A stretch of 53,047 bases of DNA, taken from positions 1 through 53,047 of the forward strand of contig JACRDS010000075.1 of the NCBI GenBank assembly GCA_016212825.1. Reading direction: 5' to 3'. The DNA comes from Elusimicrobiota bacterium. GTDB lineage: Bacteria > Elusimicrobiota > Elusimicrobia > UBA1565 > UBA9628. Below are positions 16,494 to 23,707 of this stretch, in pieces; position 1 is the first letter of the stretch; each line of letters starts with the position of its first letter. The notes beneath the pieces are model-generated. The model had not been told where the DNA came from. It did not search any database and saw nothing but the letters and a program-made list of their open reading frames with translations. The translations under genes were made by a program, and so were the position numbers.

Positions 16494-17608
16494 GAGGCCC
16501 TCCTCACGATCTCGCCCGCGTGGATGGCGCAGCCCTTGTGCTTGGTCAGGCCGCCCCGGCCCAGCAAGGTGAAGGTCGGGGAGTCGTAGCCGCAGGGACA
16601 GCGCTGCGGGGAGATGGCTCCCATATCCGTGGAGAGGATGGCCAGGTTGGGCATCATGGCGTTCCACGGCGTGACCAGCTCCAGGAGCCCCGGCCGTCCG
16701 GGGGGCAGGACCGCGAGGGTGACGGGGTCGCGGACGTAGACCCGGCAGTAGACGGGCACGTGGAAGCGGTGCCGGCGGCACTCCAGGTAGGGCGCGCAGT
16801 GCTCGGCCATGCCGTAGCCGTCGCGGATGTTCTCGACCGGCAGGCCCAGCATCCTCGAGGCCAGCTCGCGGAAGTACTCGCGGGAGACCTTCTTGTCCTC
16901 GGCCGCCTTCCAGCCCCCGCCCGTCACCATCCAGCTCCCCGGCGGCAGGCGCACCGGCTCGGCCATCTCGGAGAGGAACTCGTAAATGAAGCTGGGGATG
17001 CCGAAGAGGCGCACGGGCAGGCCGGCGCCGGCGAACTCGCGCAAGGCCTGCAGAGTCTCCGCCTTGCGGAATTCCCAGCCGCCGCCCGGGCCTTTACGCA
17101 CGGCGTAGAAGACCCGGGCCGCGGGCGCGAAGCGCTGCTGGTTGGTGTCCGAGAAGGCGATGCCCAGGTCCTTGGCCTCCTTGGGGTCGTAGACGAACAT
17201 CAGGTAGTTGGTGGGCTCATGCGAGCGCAGGCCCTCCTGCTCCCAGAGCACGCTCAACTGGGACTGGCAGCGCTCCAGGCTCGCCGCGTCGAACCAGATC
17301 TGGGTCTTCTGCCCGCGCGTGCCGGAGGAGGTCAGGCGCAGGACGGTCTGGCGGTGCGGCAGGGAAGTCAGCAGGAAGCTCTTCATGGCGCTGACGCCCA
17401 GCATGGGGATGCGCGCCAGGTCCTTCTCGTTCCGGATGGAATCCGGGCGGAAGCCCCGGCGGCGGTAGAGCGCGCCGAGCTCCGGCGAGCGGCGCGCGTG
17501 GAAGCAGGCCATCTCGCGGCAGGCCGCGGCCATGAGCCGGCTCTGGGCCGGCGTCCAGACCTGGGGGTCCTTGACTCTGCAGACGGCCTCGGCGTTCGGG
17601 AACCTCAT
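16490..17608 (-). CDS. LuxE-like acyl-protein synthetase
   Basis: This 372-residue protein is close to the size of LuxE, the synthetase that activates a fatty acid as acyl-AMP and passes it through a cysteine to LuxC. The ATP-binding motif is LTSSGTRGQKT near residue 92, and MVTGGGWK near 228 is characteristic of the LuxE family (PF04443). DGYGMAEH near 264 is the adenylation core, and CPCGYDSPTFTLLGRGG lies near the C-terminus. The ATG at 17608 overlaps the upstream stop, and its stop overlaps the LuxC-fusion start, both as ATGA, so translation of the three is probably coupled. No luxAB or luxD gene is present in the window. Confidence 0.88.
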   Translation of the reverse strand: MRFPNAEAVCRVKDPQVWTPAQSRLMAAACREMACFHARRSPELGALYRRRGFRPDSIRNEKDLARIPMLGVSAMKSFLLTSLPHRQTVLRLTSSGTRGQKTQIWFDAASLERCQSQLSVLWEQEGLRSHEPTNYLMFVYDPKEAKDLGIAFSDTNQQRFAPAARVFYAVRKGPGGGWEFRKAETLQALREFAGAGLPVRLFGIPSFIYEFLSEMAEPVRLPPGSWMVTGGGWKAAEDKKVSREYFRELASRMLGLPVENIRDGYGMAEHCAPYLECRRHRFHVPVYCRVYVRDPVTLAVLPPGRPGLLELVTPWNAMMPNLAILSTDMGAISPQRCPCGYDSPTFTLLGRGGLTKHKGCAIHAGEIVRRAS

Positions 17609-19068
17609 AGCAGGCAGTTGGTCTCGTAGTCCTTATGCACCGCGGCCAGGAGCTTCCGGCCGTGCTCCGTGGCGATCTTGATATGGTCGAAGGCCACCTT
17701 GGTGGGACCCAAGGCCTGGAAGCGGAAGCCCAGCCGCGCCGAGCACTGGAAGGGTACGAAGCCGGAGGCGAAGAAGCCGCTGGAGGAGAACAGGTCGTAG
17801 AGCTGGCCCAGGCCCGGCGCGTCGAGCGGGACCTCCACGGCCGCGTACTCGAAGCCGTCGCGCAGGAGTTCGCGCCACTCGGCCACGATGTCCTCGGCCG
17901 CCTGCCGGCCCGGCTCGGCCATGGTGAAGAGCGCCGCGCCCTGGGCCCGCGCCGTGGTGCGCGAGAAGGCGCCCGCCGCGGGCAGGACCTGGAAGCGCGG
18001 GGCCGGGGACCAGGCCAGTCCCACGGGCTTGAGCAGGAAGCCGAAACGCTCGCCGACGTTCTCGGGGAGGACGATACGCTCGCCGAAGGGGTGCTCCACG
18101 CGCGGGATGACCGAGACCAGCAGGCTGTAGCGCAGCATGCCCTCCGGGTCCTTGCCCAGACCCAGGCGCTCCAGCCGCGCCTGGGTCTCGCGCGACTGGC
18201 AGCCCGCGTAGAGGGCCAGCTCCGTGCCCCCGAACTTGGCCACGTGGCGCTGGCTGAAGGAGTGGTTGGTGACGCAGTCGCAGAGGCAGTACTGCATGGG
18301 CGTCTTCCTCACCACCGCCATGGCCTGGGTGAAGAGGTCGCCGAAGAGCCCGCGGGACTTGACCATGGGGTCCACCGCGCCCATGGCCGCCTCGTAGACC
18401 GCAGGGTCGCGGTGGCGGCGCACCAGGCCCACGTGGCCCACCAGCCGGCCGTTGGGCCGCGCGGCCACGATGGAGAGGAGGTCGCCGGACTCGACCATGG
18501 CCTTGAGCTTCTCGGGATAGTAGACCGCCTCGTTGATGTAGTCGTAGCCGTAGACCAGGTAGAAGAGCCGGCAGAGCGCCTCCTCCTCGCCGGGCTGCAG
18601 GCCGCGCACGGTCATCACCTCGTCGGCCGGGATGACCGGAGGGCCGGCCTCCGCCTTCGCCGCCTTGGCCGCGGCCTGCGGGCCCAGGGCGATCTCGACG
18701 GACACGGCCTGCCCGCCGCGGCCGAGGTTCTCGAAGGCCACGGCGTCCGAGAGCCGGGAGGCCTCCTGGAACTTGGCCATGGACTCCGCGTGGATGCGGC
18801 TGGAGCCGCCCTTGAGCAGGATGGGCGCGCCGCGGTTGATCACCGAGACCTTGAGCCGGCCCCCGGACTCGCCCACCTCCACGGCCACGGGCTGGCCCCC
18901 GGAGCGCGCGCTGTTGGCCATGACCATCTCCAGTATGGCGCGGACCGCGGCCTTGAGGCCGGTCCGCTGCGCGTCCCCCCAGGCGAAGCGCGCGGAGAAG
19001 GCCATGACGAAGCCCAAGGCCGGCTCCAGGAAGGCGCTCTCGGGCGGGACCTCCAGCCTGGCCGTCAT
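17605..19068 (-). CDS. RsbW-like ATPase domain fused to GNAT acetyltransferase domain
   Basis: This is a 487-residue protein. Residues 1 to about 130 resemble the HATPase_c_2/RsbW fold: a helix with AILEMVMANSARSG in the N-box position and SVINRGAPI in the place of the usual D-x-G-x-P. The usual Asp is Asn, so ATP binding may be altered. After a short Ala/Lys linker, from about residue 165, comes a GNAT acyltransferase domain: GHVGLVRRH is the core strand, and GLFGDLFTQAM is the acyl-CoA-binding turn and helix. The final 150 residues look like a second, weaker GNAT-like half. The ATG overlaps the stop of the upstream ligase and its own stop overlaps the LuxE start. It could regulate the neighbouring enzymes or acylate a carrier protein or an amine product. 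Confidence 0.75.
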   Translation of the reverse strand: MTARLEVPPESAFLEPALGFVMAFSARFAWGDAQRTGLKAAVRAILEMVMANSARSGGQPVAVEVGESGGRLKVSVINRGAPILLKGGSSRIHAESMAKFQEASRLSDAVAFENLGRGGQAVSVEIALGPQAAAKAAKAEAGPPVIPADEVMTVRGLQPGEEEALCRLFYLVYGYDYINEAVYYPEKLKAMVESGDLLSIVAARPNGRLVGHVGLVRRHRDPAVYEAAMGAVDPMVKSRGLFGDLFTQAMAVVRKTPMQYCLCDCVTNHSFSQRHVAKFGGTELALYAGCQSRETQARLERLGLGKDPEGMLRYSLLVSVIPRVEHPFGERIVLPENVGERFGFLLKPVGLAWSPAPRFQVLPAAGAFSRTTARAQGAALFTMAEPGRQAAEDIVAEWRELLRDGFEYAAVEVPLDAPGLGQLYDLFSSSGFFASGFVPFQCSARLGFRFQALGPTKVAFDHIKIATEHGRKLLAAVHKDYETNCLL

Positions 19069-20378
19069 CGGTCGTCCTTCACCCGGATGAGCTTGCCCGT
19101 GCGCGGGTTGCGAGGCAGGCCCCCCTGGTCCAGGAGTTCCACGCGCACGGGCCAGACGGCCTTCTGCTCCACCCCGTCCCGCAGGGTCGGCCGGCGCGAG
19201 AGGAGCTCGCGCGAGAGGGCCGCGGCCAGGGCGCGCCGGGCCGGGGCCGGGGCCCGCGTCTCCGCCCGCACCACGAGCCGGTCGCGGCCGGTCTCGCGCT
19301 CCTTCTGCATCTGGACCGAGCCCAGCAGGCCTCGCACCCGCCCCACGCAGTCCTGCACATAGCGGTAGTCGATGGAATCGAAGCCGATGCGCAGGACGTC
19401 GTCGCCGCGGCCCAAGAGTTCGAAGAGCGGCGTGGTGCGGCCGCAGGAGCAGCGTGCGCCCAGCCAGCGGGCGCGGTCGCCCACCCGGTAGCGCACCAAG
19501 GGCGTCAGGCGGCGGGACCAGACCGTGGCGTAGAGCATGCCGGCCTGTCCGGGGGAGCAGGGACGCCGGCCGTCCTCGTCCCAGACCTCCAGGAAGACCT
19601 GGTCGTCGTGCGCGTGGAAGACGCCGGTGGGGCAGGCCGCGCACTGATAGCCCAGGTACCAGGTGTCCACCGTGCCGTAGCCGTGCGTGGCGACGCGCCT
19701 GACGCCGAAGCGCTCCCTGAGCTCCGTCTTGTCCGCGTCGTAGAGGTGCTCGGCGCTGTAGAAGAACTTCTCGATGCGCACCCCGCGCAGGTCGAGCTTC
19801 TCCATCTCCCGCAGGCAGTTGAGCGCCACGCTGGCCACGCCGGTGAGGCAGTTGATGCCGAAGAGCCGGGCGCAGTTCCTCACGGACTCAGGAGCGGCGT
19901 GGTTGGAGAAAGGGAAGTTGACGCAGCCGAAGGCCTCCAGGGCCCGATGCACGTGCAGGAAGCTCATGTAGAGCCCGCCCGCGGCGAAGAGGTTGGCCAC
20001 CCGGTCGCCGCGGCGCAGGCCCACGGCGTGGTAGCCGCGCGCGTTGGGCAGGCAGAGGGCCTCCATCTCCTCGTGGCTGAAGAGCGAGGTCTTGGGAGCG
20101 CCCGTGGTACCCCCGCTCTGGAACACGGTCCAGCCCGCGGCGCCCCGCGCCAGCAGCCGGCGGCTCCTGGGCGGCAGGAGCGCGCGGCTGGCGTCCGGGG
20201 TGAGGACCGGGACCTCGGCCAGGGGATGCTCGCAGCCGGGCCGGAAGCGCGCCAAGCGGTCGGCGTAGAAGGGCAGTCGGCGCGCCTGGCGCAGGTAGGC
20301 GCTCAAGCGCTCCTTGATGAGGCGCCGGCGCTGCCTCTCGGAAGCGGACTCCCAGGCGTCGTAGAACGGAACTTTCAC
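19065..20378 (-). CDS. PaaK-like adenylate-forming enzyme (first gene of the lux-like operon)
   Basis: This 437-residue protein belongs to the phenylacetate-CoA ligase (PaaK) group of adenylating enzymes. The ATP motif SGGTTGAPK is near residue 88, HGYGTVDTWYLGYQCAACP is the adenylation core near 220-238, and CSCGRTTPLFELLGRGDD near 313-330 is a Cys-x-Cys-Gly segment. The family's C-terminal lysine motif NPRTGKLIR ends the protein. It is similar in plan to the PaaK domain fused to LuxC two genes downstream, so the operon carries two diverged copies plus LuxE. It uses a GTG start, with TAGAAT 6 bases upstream and no Shine-Dalgarno site. The carboxylic-acid substrate is not identifiable. Confidence 0.85.
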   Translation of the reverse strand: MKVPFYDAWESASERQRRRLIKERLSAYLRQARRLPFYADRLARFRPGCEHPLAEVPVLTPDASRALLPPRSRRLLARGAAGWTVFQSGGTTGAPKTSLFSHEEMEALCLPNARGYHAVGLRRGDRVANLFAAGGLYMSFLHVHRALEAFGCVNFPFSNHAAPESVRNCARLFGINCLTGVASVALNCLREMEKLDLRGVRIEKFFYSAEHLYDADKTELRERFGVRRVATHGYGTVDTWYLGYQCAACPTGVFHAHDDQVFLEVWDEDGRRPCSPGQAGMLYATVWSRRLTPLVRYRVGDRARWLGARCSCGRTTPLFELLGRGDDVLRIGFDSIDYRYVQDCVGRVRGLLGSVQMQKERETGRDRLVVRAETRAPAPARRALAAALSRELLSRRPTLRDGVEQKAVWPVRVELLDQGGLPRNPRTGKLIRVKDDR

Positions 20379-20384
20379 GGGGTT

Positions 20385-20390
20385 ATTCTA
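20385..20390 (-). promoter_or_regulatory. -10-like box of the lux-like operon
   Basis: On the minus strand TAGAAT ends 6 bases before the GTG at 20378, with AACCCC between. This is the only visible promoter candidate for the six-gene run down to 11109. It lies just outside the hairpin element at 20411-20592, so the region where a -35 contact would fall overlaps that element. Confidence 0.5.
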
Positions 20391-20410
20391 CTAAAACGGG
20401 TGGAAAATTC

Positions 20411-20592
20411 GGGACACAATACCTATTCCCTGATAAAACGGAAGGACGAAAGGGGTTGGCTCACCCGAGAATTACACCGCCCGTCTCTATCTTTTCGAAA
20501 ATGGGAGAGATGGACAGCCTAGTTCTCGTGTGAGCTGGCCGCTTCCGTCGCTCCGTTTATGAATGTCCTTCAGAGAATAGGTATTGTGTCCC
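20411..20592. mobile_element. 182-bp MITE-like element with inverted ends, non-coding
   Basis: GGGACACAATACCTATTCCC at 20411-20430 is repeated inverted at 20575-20592. Moving inwards, more segments pair imperfectly: an aaaacgga stretch with tccgttt near 20550, and gctcacccgagaa with ttctcgtgtgagc. The whole element could therefore fold as one long hairpin. It carries no gene. Its end motif resembles that of the element at 52578-52991. It sits between the divergent promoters of the lux-like operon and dapB. Confidence 0.7.
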
Positions 20593-20607
20593 GGAATTCC
20601 GCGGCTT

Positions 20608-20616
20608 TGCTATAAT
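20608..20616 (+). promoter_or_regulatory. extended -10 promoter of dapB
   Basis: TGC-TATAAT is a perfect -10 hexamer with the TGn extension and ends 10 bases before the ATG at 20627. No good -35 is seen at 17 bases, which extended -10 promoters can tolerate. The first ATG of the frame (20615) lies inside the hexamer, which argues for the second ATG as the true start. Confidence 0.6.
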
Positions 20617-20626
20617 GGGCGCCAGC

Positions 20627-21334
20627 ATGAAGAAAGCCCTCCGGATCGTGGTGACCGGCGCCGCCGGCCGCATGGGCCGGCGCGTGGCCGCCCTGGCCGC
20701 CGAGGACGCCCGCTTCCAGGTGGCGGCCCTGGTGGACCGCAGCCCGGGGCCGGGCCTGACCAAGCCCGAAGAGCTGCCGGAAGCCCTCTCCTCGGCCGAT
20801 GTCCTCATCGATTTCTCCGCGCCCGAATCAGCGGTGCGCTTCGCCGCCGCGGCCGCGGCGGCGCGGCGGCCCGCGGTCATCGGCGCCACCGGCTTCAACC
20901 CGGTCCAACTCGCGCAGCTCAAGGCCTCCAGCCGGCGCGTCCCGGTCTTCCTCTCCCCGAACTTCAGCCCGGGCGTGCACGCCCTGGGCATCCTGCTCAG
21001 GGCCGCCGCCGCCCTGCTCAAGGATTTCGAGGCGGGCATCAGCGAGACCCACCACAGCAAGAAGAAGGACGCCCCCTCCGGCACCGCCCTGCGCCTGGCC
21101 CGCATCATCATGGAGTCCCGCCGCGGCGGCGATCCGGCCGTGGTCTCGCAGCGCCTGGGCGACGTGGTGGGCGAGCACACCGTGACCTTCGCCGGCCCCT
21201 TCGAGCGCCTGGAACTCACCCACCGCGCCCACTCCCGCGACGTGTTCGCCGGGGGCGCCCTGCGCGCGGCCCTCTGGGTGGCCGGCCGCAAGCCGGGGCT
21301 CTACGACATGCCCGACATGTTCCCGGGCGGCTGA
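20627..21334 (+). CDS. dapB: 4-hydroxy-tetrahydrodipicolinate reductase
   Basis: This 235-residue enzyme performs the NAD(P)H-dependent reduction in the diaminopimelate/lysine pathway, supplying peptidoglycan and lysine. The N-terminal nucleotide motif GAAGRMG spans residues 11-17. The family signature ETHHSKKKDAPSGTA near residues 139-153 holds the catalytic His and Lys. The length is near the short end of the family (usually 240-270). I chose the ATG at 20627 because the one at 20615 overlaps the -10 box. It heads a tight run: the next gene starts 4 bases after its stop. Confidence 0.95.
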   Translation: MKKALRIVVTGAAGRMGRRVAALAAEDARFQVAALVDRSPGPGLTKPEELPEALSSADVLIDFSAPESAVRFAAAAAAARRPAVIGATGFNPVQLAQLKASSRRVPVFLSPNFSPGVHALGILLRAAAALLKDFEAGISETHHSKKKDAPSGTALRLARIIMESRRGGDPAVVSQRLGDVVGEHTVTFAGPFERLELTHRAHSRDVFAGGALRAALWVAGRKPGLYDMPDMFPGG

Positions 21335-21338
21335 GGCC

Positions 21339-21749
21339 ATGAGGAAGCTCCGCCGGCTCGGCACTCTGCTCCGGGAGGGGCTGCTCGACCTCTTCACGGA
21401 CGATGAGGAGGATGACCGGGAGCCGTTCTTCGACCCTGTCCACCTCGGAGCGGTGTGCATCGTCTGCCTGACCGTCGTCGGCGCCCTCTACTGGCTGCTT
21501 TGGACGCTGCTGGTCTACGAAGGCGGCCTCTTCATCAAGCTGCGCGCGGCCCTGGCCGTGCTCCTGACCGAGCGAAGCCTCAGGGACTTCGGCTACGAGG
21601 GGACTCCTTACGCCCAAGGGGCCTTCGAGGGTTGGCTGGGCAACCTGACGGCCCTGGCCCTGTCCGTCCTGGTCCTCTGGGCCCTGCTCCACCTCTACCG
21701 CACCGCGGCGCGGGGCGGCGCCCGGGCCTCCCGCAAGGCCGATGCCTGA
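21339..21749 (+). CDS. small two-helix membrane protein, unknown
   Basis: This 136-residue protein has a basic and then acidic N-terminus ([13 protein letters not shown] near residues 19-31) and two membrane helices, at about 37-58 and 101-122. It is probably an inner-membrane protein. I recognise no family. It is 4 bases after dapB and overlaps folK by 8 bases, so it is surely in the same operon, but this context (lysine and folate genes, then a hydrolase) gives no clear clue to its job. Confidence 0.75.
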   Translation: MRKLRRLGTLLREGLLDLFTDDEEDDREPFFDPVHLGAVCIVCLTVVGALYWLLWTLLVYEGGLFIKLRAALAVLLTERSLRDFGYEGTPYAQGAFEGWLGNLTALALSVLVLWALLHLYRTAARGGARASRKADA

Positions 21750-22224
21750 CTGCCTGCTCCTCCTGGGAGCCAACCTGGGCCGGCGCCGGGAGAACCTGCG
21801 CCGCGCCGTGCTCCGCCTCGCCCGCCTCCCGGGAGGCCGCGTCCTGGCCCGTTCGCGCCTCTATGAGACGGCCCCGGTCGGGCCCGGCCGCCGGCGCTAC
21901 CTCAACTTGGCCGTGCGCTACCGCACGGCGCTCTCCCCCATGGGCCTGCTCGTCGAGCTCAAGCGGCTGGAAGCCCTGGCCGGCAGGCGCCCCGGCCGCC
22001 GTTGGGGCCCGCGGCCGCTCGACGTGGACATCCTGGACTACGCGGGCCGCCGCCTCAAGAACCGCTGGCTCACCCTTCCCCATCCCCGGGCCGCGGAGCG
22101 CGCCTTCGCTTTGGCCCCGGTCTGCGACGTCGCGCCGCGCTGGCGGCCGGACGGCCGGATCGCGGCCGCGCGCCTGCTGGAGCGCCTGGCTCCCTCCGCC
22201 CGGGAGGTGCGGCGCCTGCCGTGA
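21742..22224 (+). CDS. folK: 2-amino-4-hydroxy-6-hydroxymethyldihydropteridine pyrophosphokinase
   Basis: This 160-residue HPPK transfers pyrophosphate from ATP to hydroxymethyl-dihydropterin in folate synthesis. Family features in order are LLLGANLG at the N-terminus, [10 protein letters not shown] near 36-45, YLNLAV near 51, and the signature [14 protein letters not shown] near 87-100 with the metal-binding [20 protein letters not shown] follows near 110-126. The length is normal. It overlaps the preceding small gene by 8 bases, and its TGA overlaps the next gene's GTG as GTGA. Confidence 0.95.
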   Translation: MPDCLLLLGANLGRRRENLRRAVLRLARLPGGRVLARSRLYETAPVGPGRRRYLNLAVRYRTALSPMGLLVELKRLEALAGRRPGRRWGPRPLDVDILDYAGRRLKNRWLTLPHPRAAERAFALAPVCDVAPRWRPDGRIAAARLLERLAPSAREVRRLP

Positions 22225-23108
22225 TCCCCTGGATGCTCGCCGTGGTCGCGCTCTCGCTGGCCGTCATCGCGCTCGGGATCGGCTGGTGGGGCGCCGGCAT
22301 CATACTCCATCCCCCGAAGATGAGCGCCCTGGCGGTCTTCCCGGAGCAGTTCGGGCTCGCCTACGAGAAGGTCTCCTTCCAGACCTCGGACGGCCTGACC
22401 TTGAAAGGCTGGTTCCTGCCCTCGCCCACGGGCGACGGACGGACCTTGCTCATGTGCCACGGCTGGGGCGACAACAAGGGCGAACTCCTGTCCGGGACCC
22501 ATTTCCTGAACTCGGCCTGCGGCTTCAACCTGCTCTACTTCGACAACCGCTCCCACGGAGAGAGCGGCGGCGACATCACCACCATCGGCTGCCTGGAGGT
22601 CATGGACTTCCATGCGGCCATGGCCTTCCTGCGCTCGCAGAAGCCCCAGTGCCTCGAGCGCCTGGGCGTGTTCGGCCTTTCCATGGGCGCGGCCGTGGCG
22701 GCCATGGCCGTGCCCGCGCATCCGGAGGTCAAGGCGGTGGTGATGGAGAGCCCCTTCACCACCTACCGGCAGGTGACCAGGCGCTGGGCCTGGAACAACC
22801 TGCGCATCCCCTATTTCCCGCTGATGATGATCGTGCTCTGGATGCTGCGCCTGCGCGTGGGGCGCGAGGACGTGGACGAATACAGCCCCATCCGCTTCAT
22901 CTCCCGCGTGGCTCCCCGCCCGGTCCTCTTCATCAGCGGGGCCGAGGACCGCCTGATGCCCCCGAGCGACGTGCGCGCCCTCTTCTCCGCCGCGCGGGAG
23001 CCCAAGGAGCTCTGGCTCATCCCCGGCGCCTCGCACGGGAAGTGCCGGGAGCTGGCCGGGACCGACTACGACCGGCGGATCACAGAGTTCTTCGCCAGGA
23101 CGCTCTAG
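22221..23108 (+). CDS. membrane-anchored alpha/beta hydrolase
   Basis: This 295-residue protein has an N-terminal membrane helix (about residues 4-27) and an alpha/beta-hydrolase domain. The oxyanion region is [10 protein letters not shown] near 76-85. The nucleophile elbow is GLSMG with Ser154, the acid is probably Asp243 in GAEDRLMP, and the base is His272 in GASHGK. This resembles the YqkD/BEM46-like group of anchored serine hydrolases, whose substrates are mostly unknown. It uses a GTG start that overlaps the folK stop. It is the last gene of the dapB run; the next gene has its own promoter-like box. Confidence 0.88.
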   Translation: MIPWMLAVVALSLAVIALGIGWWGAGIILHPPKMSALAVFPEQFGLAYEKVSFQTSDGLTLKGWFLPSPTGDGRTLLMCHGWGDNKGELLSGTHFLNSACGFNLLYFDNRSHGESGGDITTIGCLEVMDFHAAMAFLRSQKPQCLERLGVFGLSMGAAVAAMAVPAHPEVKAVVMESPFTTYRQVTRRWAWNNLRIPYFPLMMIVLWMLRLRVGREDVDEYSPIRFISRVAPRPVLFISGAEDRLMPPSDVRALFSAAREPKELWLIPGASHGKCRELAGTDYDRRITEFFARTL

Positions 23109-23133
23109 CCCCTCAGTCGGCGGCACCATTTTA

Positions 23134-23142
23134 TGTTAGGAT
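23134..23142 (+). promoter_or_regulatory. extended -10-like box before the HAMP gene
   Basis: TGT-TAGGAT ends 7 bases before the ATG at 23150, within a short AT-rich patch. The AGGA inside it is about 10 bases from the ATG and could be read as a weak ribosome site, so this case is less clear-cut than others in the window. Confidence 0.45.
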
Positions 23143-23149
23143 ACGCTTC

Positions 23150-23707
23150 ATGACGAGTCAAAAGCGGCGGCGGTTCTGGATCGATCCCCCCCTCCAGCTG
23201 CAGATGGTGGCCACGGTCCTGCTCCTCGTGATAGCCAGCATCTTCCTGGTGACCTACAGCGTGTTCCACGGGCTCAACGAAGCCTCCCAGACCTCGCATC
23301 AGGTCTTCCATTCCCTGGACTGGGTCTGGGAGACCATCCGCGGCCCCATCGTGGTCAGCTCCCTGATCGCCGTCCTGGCCAGCGCCCTCATCGCCCTCAT
23401 CTGGTCGCACCGCTACGCCGGCCCCCTGAGGGTGCTCTCCGCGGCCATGGGCCGCATCGGGCACGGGAACCTCTCGGTCCCGGTGCGCGTGCGCAAATAC
23501 GACACCCACCAGGATCTCGTCCACGATTTCGCGCAGGCCCAGGAGAGGCTGCGCGAGCGCCTCAGCGCCGACCTGCGCGGCCTGCATTCGGCGGCCGAGC
23601 TGCTCAAGGCCGCCCTGCCGGAGCTCGGGGACCGCAAGCCTGCCCAGCATTGCGCCCAAGCCCTGCTCAAGGAGATCGAGGCCGCCGCCTCGCACTACCA
23701 GCTATGA
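23150..23707 (+). CDS. HAMP-domain membrane protein without an output domain
   Basis: This 185-residue protein has a first membrane helix at about 17-38, a short external loop of about 25 residues, a second helix at about 63-84, and then a HAMP-like segment (YAGPLRVLSAAMGRIGHGNL near 89-108). It ends in a coiled helix that finishes at residue 185. No kinase, cyclase or methyl-accepting domain follows, so it may relay a membrane signal through protein contact. Its stop overlaps the ATG of the next gene as ATGA. Similar HAMP-only proteins are known but poorly characterised. Confidence 0.75.
   Translation: MTSQKRRRFWIDPPLQLQMVATVLLLVIASIFLVTYSVFHGLNEASQTSHQVFHSLDWVWETIRGPIVVSSLIAVLASALIALIWSHRYAGPLRVLSAAMGRIGHGNLSVPVRVRKYDTHQDLVHDFAQAQERLRERLSADLRGLHSAAELLKAALPELGDRKPAQHCAQALLKEIEAAASHYQL

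Noticed and set aside
16494-16781. N-terminal extension of the LuxC fusion
   Set aside because: The ATG at 16493 overlaps the LuxE stop in an ATGA, like the other junctions in the operon, and begins the LuxC domain.
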